Assembly (NCBI GenBank): GCA_032716605.1
Contig: CM064569.1
Span: 8,568,839 to 8,632,838, forward strand
Length of the DNA: 64,000 nucleotides
Reading direction: 5' to 3'
Origin: Paralithodes platypus
Lineage: Eukaryota > Arthropoda > Malacostraca > Decapoda > Lithodidae
Positions 57,844 through 64,000 of the stretch are shown one piece after another; the first letter of the stretch is position 1, and the number at the start of each line of letters is the position of its first letter. The position numbers were made by a program, and so were the translations under genes. The notes below the pieces were generated by a model. It saw nothing but the letters and a program-made list of their open reading frames with translations. It had not been told where the DNA came from and ran no database searches.

Positions 57844-59744
57844 TGTGACGCTCCTGCATAGTAGCCACGTGCGGGTATGCACGCGTGTCGGCTGCCCAGC
57901 CATTTAGAAACCGGCTGGCGGCAGCCGGCCGGCCGGCTTTTCCTTAGTATATATCCTACGACAATGTAACTAATGTCTGGGATATTCTTATGTTGTTTCA
58001 CAGCTTGAAGCTGCCCTTATTCTTAACCAACGCATCTTAGTATATTTTATTCTCGATAGTTGATTGTTTCATTATAATATATAAGATGTAAGTCTAGTGA
58101 GAGTGGGAGGAGACGAGCGGGAGAGAGAGACCGGCTGGGGGACGTTGCTTCGCGCGGGCGCGGAGAGTCTAGCTTGGGACGAGCCTGATGTTGCCAATTT
58201 GATCGCAACGTTAGGCTTAGTTTCGACTCACGCAAGGGGTAGAGGATTTTGACCCGGCAACTGTGTTGAGTGTTGCCAAGCATGGGATGTATTTCGCATG
58301 CCTAGGGTGGGGTCCAGACAGATTCAAGACTCAGAGCTCACCTCACTGTCGTACCCTTCGGACCCCCTTGATATCTATCCCTCTCAACCCCACTTAGAAA
58401 CTTTCTCTCTTACTTTGTATACCTTCCTTCCACTACTTCACCAATCTATTTAATTATCCCATCCCCTTGATAGACCTTATATCTATTATTGTATTAACGA
58501 CGAGCTCTCAGATAACTAGATAGGATTTTGGGCCTTATGCAGTGTTGTAATTGTTAATGAGACCTAGGAAGCTTTTTTGTTGTCTCATATTTGGTGGTTT
58601 CATGCTTGCTAGTGTGTTCTTGTGGCAGGTGAGCAGGGGCTAGACCGGACGGGAGGCTTTTTGCGATCCTTTAAGTAAAGTCTGCTGGTGCGAGTCCTGT
58701 GGACCTGCACGACTTTACTAGGATACCTGTGGGAGTCTGGGGGCATTTTCTTGTCTGTGTGCCTGTGTGTCTAGTGTTGTGTTGTGTGAGGGCCCTTGCC
58801 TAGTCCACTCAGCACTGCGCTAGCACGTCTTGCTTTTGTTTTAGGATCGCCAGGAGAGAGTCAGATACTTGGGATCTGAGTCTCTCAAGAGAGCACCCTT
58901 TCAATTAGAGTAATTTGGCGCACAGACTTGGGAACGTCCCTAGGCTAGAGCAGGTGGCTCAGCCCGGGTATCCGAAGCCTATATCCTTCCGGCTAGACCT
59001 CTGCCACCTGGCAGATTAACAGCTAGGGGTTTATTATTTCTGCATGCTTGTTATTGTGCCACAGTTTTACCGTTCTTGTGAGCATTGTGAGTCAGGGTGT
59101 GGCTTAGAGACTCTGTCCGAGCAGGCTTGCCTGACTAAGAGTGAGAAGCACACCTGTATGTGGTTATGTTGCGAGTTGCTGCCTTTATTTAATTATACCT
59201 ATGCCATTATACACTGTATGGCCTATCACTAGTATTTATTCCTGCTTATGAGTTAAGAGTTCTCTAAATCCGTAACTTACTTTCTTTGCTAAGCATCAGA
59301 TCCTACAGTAGCCGCATGCAGTTTAGAAACCTGCATCTTGTCTACCTGTACGATGTTTTGAGGACTGTTTGCTTTCACCTTCTTTCACGCAGGGGTGATT
59401 AGTTGTATTAATTAACGTAACGTTAAATGTACTTTCTTCTAGTTTGTTATTAAATTGTTTCTGCAATTTAATTCCGTTATCTATCTTTTCCTTGAAGCTT
59501 TAAGTCAACTTAATTGTGTGATCTTTTATATAGCCTGCTTGACTATCAGCAGTCTATAGTGCGTGCACCCTGTAACCGAGTCATAGGATACCTTGTTGTC
59601 CAGGCAGGACTCTTGACGGTTTAGGGTGGTTTGTTGCCTGGGTTTATAGATAAGGGTTGGATCTAGCGTTTTCCGTTGTTGCTTGTTGCCGCATACCTAG
59701 TCCAATAGAAAGAGCCCAGTGTTTATATATCCCAGGACGTAACA
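57844..59744 (+). repeat. 5' LTR of Gmr1-like copy 2
   Basis: 1901 bp, TGTGACGC to GTAACA. It serves as an empty-site control for the MITE at 2003-2482. Confidence 0.93.
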
Positions 59745-59746
59745 AA

Positions 59747-59764
59747 TGGCGACCTTGCATAGGA
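59747..59764 (+). promoter_or_regulatory. Candidate primer-binding site of copy 2
   Basis: TGGCGACCTTGCATAGGA, identical to copy 1. Confidence 0.6.
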
Positions 59765-59959
59765 TTTACTGAACAGAGGAATATAGTGGTCATATGTTTT
59801 GAGATTCCTTATGATTAGAGGAATACAGTGGACATAGAGTTTTTTTTTTGGAGCAACCAATATAACACATTAAAGACTTTAAATAACATTAGTATATACA
59901 TACTTGCATAGCAGATAAGGCACATTCTATAACCGTGATAATGACTGCAGTACACAAAC

Positions 59960-60680
59960 ATGTCTAATACATCAGAACACAGTGGTGGGTCAGGTCACGA
60001 TACAGGCTCGGAGGGAGAAAGACCTGTGGAGTGGCTAGTCGATAGCGAGGAGGGTACTAGAAGATTTTTAGAGGTGCCCCTTACCGCTGCCAGGGTGTTG
60101 AAGCTGAATAAGTATGGCTTAAAGTGTGTGGCAGGTCTTCAGGGTCACCAGGGTTTAAGTGGCATGAGGAAAGATCAGCTGAGGACTTTGATATTGGGTT
60201 TAGAAGGGAGAGACCTGGGTGGAGAGGCGACTGGGGGCCCCGGTCCCCAGCCCCCCCTCCACTCTACCCCTGTATCAAACGTCAGGGTGCCTGAATTTAG
60301 TACATACCCCCAAGTTGATGGTCAATGGCAGCGTGGAATTCAATCACAGGGAAACCCTTTCCATTAAATGCACCTTCCCCTCCTCAAGGGTTAACTCCAG
60401 ATTTGTTGTTTCGGCTTGAGATGGCCAAGGTTGAGGCTGCCAAGAGACAGGCTAGTGTGCAGGCTGAGGCCGCAGAGAGACCAGCTATACGAGAGGCTGA
60501 ACTGCAGGCAGAGTCTACTAGGTATCGGGCTGACAGGGAGCTGGAGAGATCTCGAGTGGAGGTAACAGGGCGAAATATTGGGGGAGGTAACAGACATCGG
60601 GACCAATCATTGTCGCACCTGCTTAAACTAGTTCCTGTGTTCGATGAATCATGTGTGACTGAGTTTTTTTATGCGATTTG
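59960..60680 (+). pseudogene. gag: Gag N-terminal half of copy 2, two frameshifts
   Basis: Matches the copy 1 Gag but changes frame near 60350 (extra bases in an A/C run) and near 60667 (extra T in a T run). The helical VEAAERQA-type repeat is shorter than in copy 1 by about 29 codons, so repeat number varies between copies. Confidence 0.85.
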
Positions 60681-63600
60681 AGAAGAAGTGTCAGGAACAC
60701 CAGTGGCCTCAGGAAAAGTGGGCAGCATTAGTTTCATCAAGACTCCTAGGAAAGGGGCTAAAAGCGTATGATGCACTACCTTTAGAGTCCTGTTTAGTTT
60801 ATGATGAGCTAAAGAAGGCTGTGCTACGGGCCTATGAGTTACAACCAGAAACTTACCGCTTGAAGTTTCGGGGTGTTACTAAGGGCAAGGATAGTACCTT
60901 CCTAGAACACGCCCGGGACTTGTCTGATGCACTACGACATTGGCTGCGTTCTGAGAGGGCAGCTACTTTTGAGGAGTTGAGTGAGCTGGTTCTCTTGGAG
61001 CAGTTCTTTAAGTGCACAGGCGGGGACTTAACATTAAATATAAAGGAAAACAATCCTAGAACTCTCCAGGAGGCAGCAGAAATGGCTGACCTCCGACTGT
61101 CATTAATTCGAGGGTGCGAAGCAGCAGCTAGGAGTGAGTCGGGTGCAAAGGATCGTACCCCTCCCCATCCCAAGAATTTTGATACACATAAATACACAAA
61201 ACCATGTAGCACTGACAATAAAACTGAACATAAACCAAATACCATCCCGTATAAGAAGTCTAATGGTACCTCCCACTCCCAAGGGAAACCAAAGAGTAAA
61301 GAGTGCTTTGCATGTCACAAGGAGGGTCACTTTGCAAATGCTTGTCCGAACAAGCCACCAAACAAGGTTGTGTCATTGGCCCGCAGCATAGGGGTGTCGC
61401 CTATATCTTCTGAGTTTGCCAAGGGTAGTTCGTCAGAGGTTGGGACACAGCCTGTGTTCAAGAGTCCGGAAGGCTCGAACCCTGTCCGCGACGTCTTTGG
61501 GGGTCATAGAGGGCATGGTTTTGTGAGGTGGGCTGGCGAAAGGCGAGGAGTTAAGCTATTGCGTGATACGGGGGCTTCTCAGACCTTGTTAAAGAACTTT
61601 ACTGGTAGGCCGATTAACGCTGCTCGGGTGGTGGTAGTTCAGGGGATCAATGCTACGAAGTCCTACCCGCTGGTGCGGATGGAGCTGGAGGTGGGTGGTG
61701 TGGCGAAGGAGCTGGATGTCGGAATTGTAGAGAACTTGCCTGTTGGGGGCGTCGACCTCCTCCTCGGCAACGACTTTGCGGTGCCTGCTTCTAAGGTTTC
61801 ACCCTTGGTTGTTGCCGAGAAGGCGGCCGACGTTAGTAGGGAGGAACAGGAGTGGGTTGAGAAGTGTAGCGTGCAAACCATGGCGTGTGTTGTGACGCGT
61901 TCTCAGACATCCGGAGCCTTGCAGCCACCACCTCAGTCTATCAAACCGCGGAGGAAAGGTCACAAAAAAACGGGAAGTGTTGGTCAATTGGAGAGTTTTG
62001 AGCCGGCAGTGTTTCTTGGTGACTCATTATTGGCACCTATGTTAGAGTCTGGAGAGGCCCCAGGACCTGTCACAGCTAGTGAGGAGGTAGGGCAGGAAGA
62101 GACTCCGAGGCAGCAACGTTACACACGGAGAGAAAAAAGGGTTGCTCAGTTTGATATTGGGGGAGGACTTGGGTTGCTTCGGAAGCATCTAGACAGGTTG
62201 GTTCCCTCAGATATTTGTAAACTGCAGTTGGAGGATCCGGAAGTTCAGAAGTGTGGTAATGGTGCTGTCGAGATCAAACACGAGGACGGGGAAACATGTC
62301 ATGTGAACCTGTTGGAGGAGTTTGTGAGGCAACCACCTGAGCAGCCTACTGTCCCTGCGTTGGTCTGCAGCGGCCAAGGTGGAGAAGGAGAGGGGGGCAG
62401 TAGGGCACAGGTGGAGGAGAGTAGGGATTGTCATGTCTCGGCGGAGCAGTGGGCGGGGGACACGAGTCTGGTGGCTGTGGAAGCGCTAGAGCACCTGCCT
62501 GAGCAGCAGTGTGCAGCGCTCCAGCACCAGCTCGGTTCATACCCCACTGGTCGTGCCGAGCCCCTGAGCCTCACAACTCGGGCGGTGCAAGATGTTCCGC
62601 GGGCAGGTCACGTGAATGTTGAAAGACCGTTAGCCTCGTTGTTTCGGTGGTTCAAGGTGGGCGACGAGGCTTTGGCATGGTTGCCAGGTCAGGGTCGACC
62701 CATGGCTGCCAAGGGTGGTGGTCAAAAGGAGGACTTTGAGCAGATTGGTGAGGTTGGCTGTGGCATAGAAGTGCCCAGTCGTCGCATAGCCTCCCAATGC
62801 TGCTCTAGTCAATTGCAACAGCCCTACCATAGACCGACTGTATCTGGCCATGTCGCTAAAAGCGGTGATGCTGCGCAGGCAGATGTAGTCGTAAGAAATG
62901 CGGGGGTGTGCATGTACGGTATCGGCGGGGAAGCCTTAGCAATAATGAACTATGGGAGTGACTGCACAGGTGGTAGTGATTGTCCCTCTCATGACCTGGC
63001 TGTTCTAGGGACGAAGGTGGAGAAGGAGGGAGACTACAGGTTAGAAGCTGCGGTCTCGGCTGGGTTGTGGGAGGGCACTAGGCATGTTGTTCGTGGAGAC
63101 AGTGCAAGGCAGTTGTTTACTAGGCTATGGCAGTACTTTCGCATGTTTGTTCATTCTCCAGGCCTGATGTACGAAGTAGAATCCGACATGGAGGCTGGAG
63201 ACAGTGCAAGGTTCAAATTGGCTCCCTACCGTATAAATCCTGCTCGACAGCCTGTGGTGCAAGCAGAGCTGGATTACGTGTTGACGAAGGGTCTGAGGGA
63301 TAAGGAATGTCTTGAGTGGTCGTTGCCTGTAACTTTGCAACCGGTGTTAAGTGGCAAGATCAGTGAGTGTGTTGATTGCGAGAGTGTGTGTGCATTATCC
63401 CTGACAGACGCCTATACCTTATCGAGAGTTGACGACACCATAGACCGCCTCGGGGCTGCATCGCCTATCACGAAGGTAGAACTAGTGAAAGGTTATTGGC
63501 AGGCCCCGTTGCCGGAAAGAGCGAAGAGAAATGCCAGTCTTGTGATGAACTGGGCAGTTTATCAGTGCCAGGTGTTGTTTTGCTGCCGGGACACAAGTTG

Positions 63601-63703
63601 GATGTGTGGCATGCTAAGGGCACTGATAATGTTTTGGCTGATTGTTTGTCACGGGAGGGTTTGTTTGCAGGAGAACCCTCGCCGTTCAGTCAGTGTGTGT
63701 TGA
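60671..63703 (+). pseudogene. pol: Gag C-terminal half, protease and rearranged pol of copy 2
   Basis: A 1010-codon open frame. It starts in Gag (SCAN-like domain, then zinc knuckle CFACHKEGHFANAC) and reads through the protease DTGAS without the TAG of copy 1, which shows that gag and pro form one frame. From about 62080 it diverges from copy 1. The integrase core is absent: CGNGAVEIK is followed within about ten residues by CHVNLLEEF, the post-integrase sequence. Further on, FKVGDEALAWLPGQGRPMAAK (63 bp from about 62656) resembles an integrase C-terminal module but lies out of order. RT fragments follow (SLPVTLQP, ELVKGYWQAPLPERAK), where the motif A Asp is Glu. YLDD and most of RNase H are missing. 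The RNase H end (DNVLADCLSR) is present in another frame at 63620-63660. Confidence 0.82.
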
Positions 63704-64000
63704 GAGTGGAGTAAAATAGGCTTGCCCCTGTAAGTGCAGCCGCCATAAACAAATTAAAAAAGCAAAAACCTTATAAAAACTCTTTATTTTTATAACGTGT
63801 AGAATTTTGTATAAGATGTTGTAGCAGTATCTAAGTTGAATGTTTTCGCTAATAATCGCTAAGTTAGTTGAACTTGCTCGGTGGAGCGCAACAGTCTTTA
63901 TATTTTGTTTATATATAGTGCCTTGTGTCGCAACAGTGTGTGGTACTATGCGAAGCTTTCTGTTAGATATGAAGAACTTAGTCAAGGGTCTTATATCTTG
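63704..64000 (+). other. 3' untranslated region of copy 2
   Basis: From about 63740 it matches 8180-8440 of copy 1. It contains AAAAAGCAAAAACCTTATAA and stops just before the expected polypurine tract. Confidence 0.85.

Larger units (their letters stand above)
57844..64000 (+). mobile_element. Gmr1-like copy 2, mosaic deletion derivative, runs off the window
   Basis: A 5' LTR, primer site, gag and protease nearly identical to copy 1 are followed by a pol region that is divergent and heavily deleted. The 3' untranslated part (from about 63740) again matches copy 1. The window ends at the base before the polypurine tract would start. GAGCT (57839-57843) precedes the LTR and should recur after the 3' LTR. 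Confidence 0.9.

Overview
The window is eukaryotic, transposon-packed, gene-poor DNA. I find no host protein-coding gene, rRNA gene or functional tRNA gene. Every long reading frame belongs to a mobile element or is an artefact of a tandem repeat. The mixture suggests an invertebrate with a repeat-rich genome, most likely a decapod crustacean: long GA, CA, TA and GATA microsatellites, several APE-type LINE families, TTAA-flanked MITEs, a degraded piggyBac copy and Gypsy elements with 1.9-kb LTRs. The taxon is an inference.

Layout. 407-10353 is a complete Ty3/Gypsy element. Its 5' LTR carries a 480-bp TTAA-flanked MITE, and its pol order is unusual: gag-protease-integrase-RT-RNase H, as in the Gmr1 group. 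10354-12833 is AT-rich with MITEs and a tRNA-like inverted repeat. 12834-19586 is a 6/7-bp minisatellite with a higher-order period near 0.73 kb, split by LINE-A, which has an intact 998-codon ORF on the minus strand. 19587-32800 holds microsatellites, three MITE families (called A, B and C here), minisatellites with 34-, 50-, 62-, 82- and 207-bp units, and LINE remnants. 33029-35622 is a broken piggyBac transposase gene (minus strand). 35880-41790 is microsatellites, MITEs and a LINE remnant split by a second LINE fragment. 41801-45798 is LINE-B, an apparently intact 1324-codon LINE with a 2A-like motif, a PHD-like finger, endonuclease and RT, bounded by 10-bp target duplications. 46244-47020 is a tRNA-derived inverted repeat flanked by TA repeats.

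48401-64000 is a nest of insertions. MITE-A is cut by LINE-C. LINE-C is cut by a 5.9-kb DNA transposon (49589-55494) with TIRs of about 440 bp and a 3-bp target duplication. One TIR of that transposon is itself cut by a LINE tail. LINE-C also holds a 5'-truncated LINE-A copy (55505-56097). Finally LINE-C is cut at 57843 by a second Gmr1-like element that runs to the end of the window. That second copy is a mosaic: LTR, gag and protease are close to copy 1, but the pol part is divergent and lacks the integrase core and most of RT and RNase H.

The elements use different mobilities: LTR retrotransposition (Gmr1-like), target-primed reverse transcription (LINE-A, LINE-B, LINE-C, CR1-like tails) and cut-and-paste (piggyBac, the 5.9-kb element, MITEs). 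The two long LINE ORFs look able to encode full proteins. The Gmr1-like copies, the piggyBac gene and the 5.9-kb transposase are broken by stops and frameshifts.
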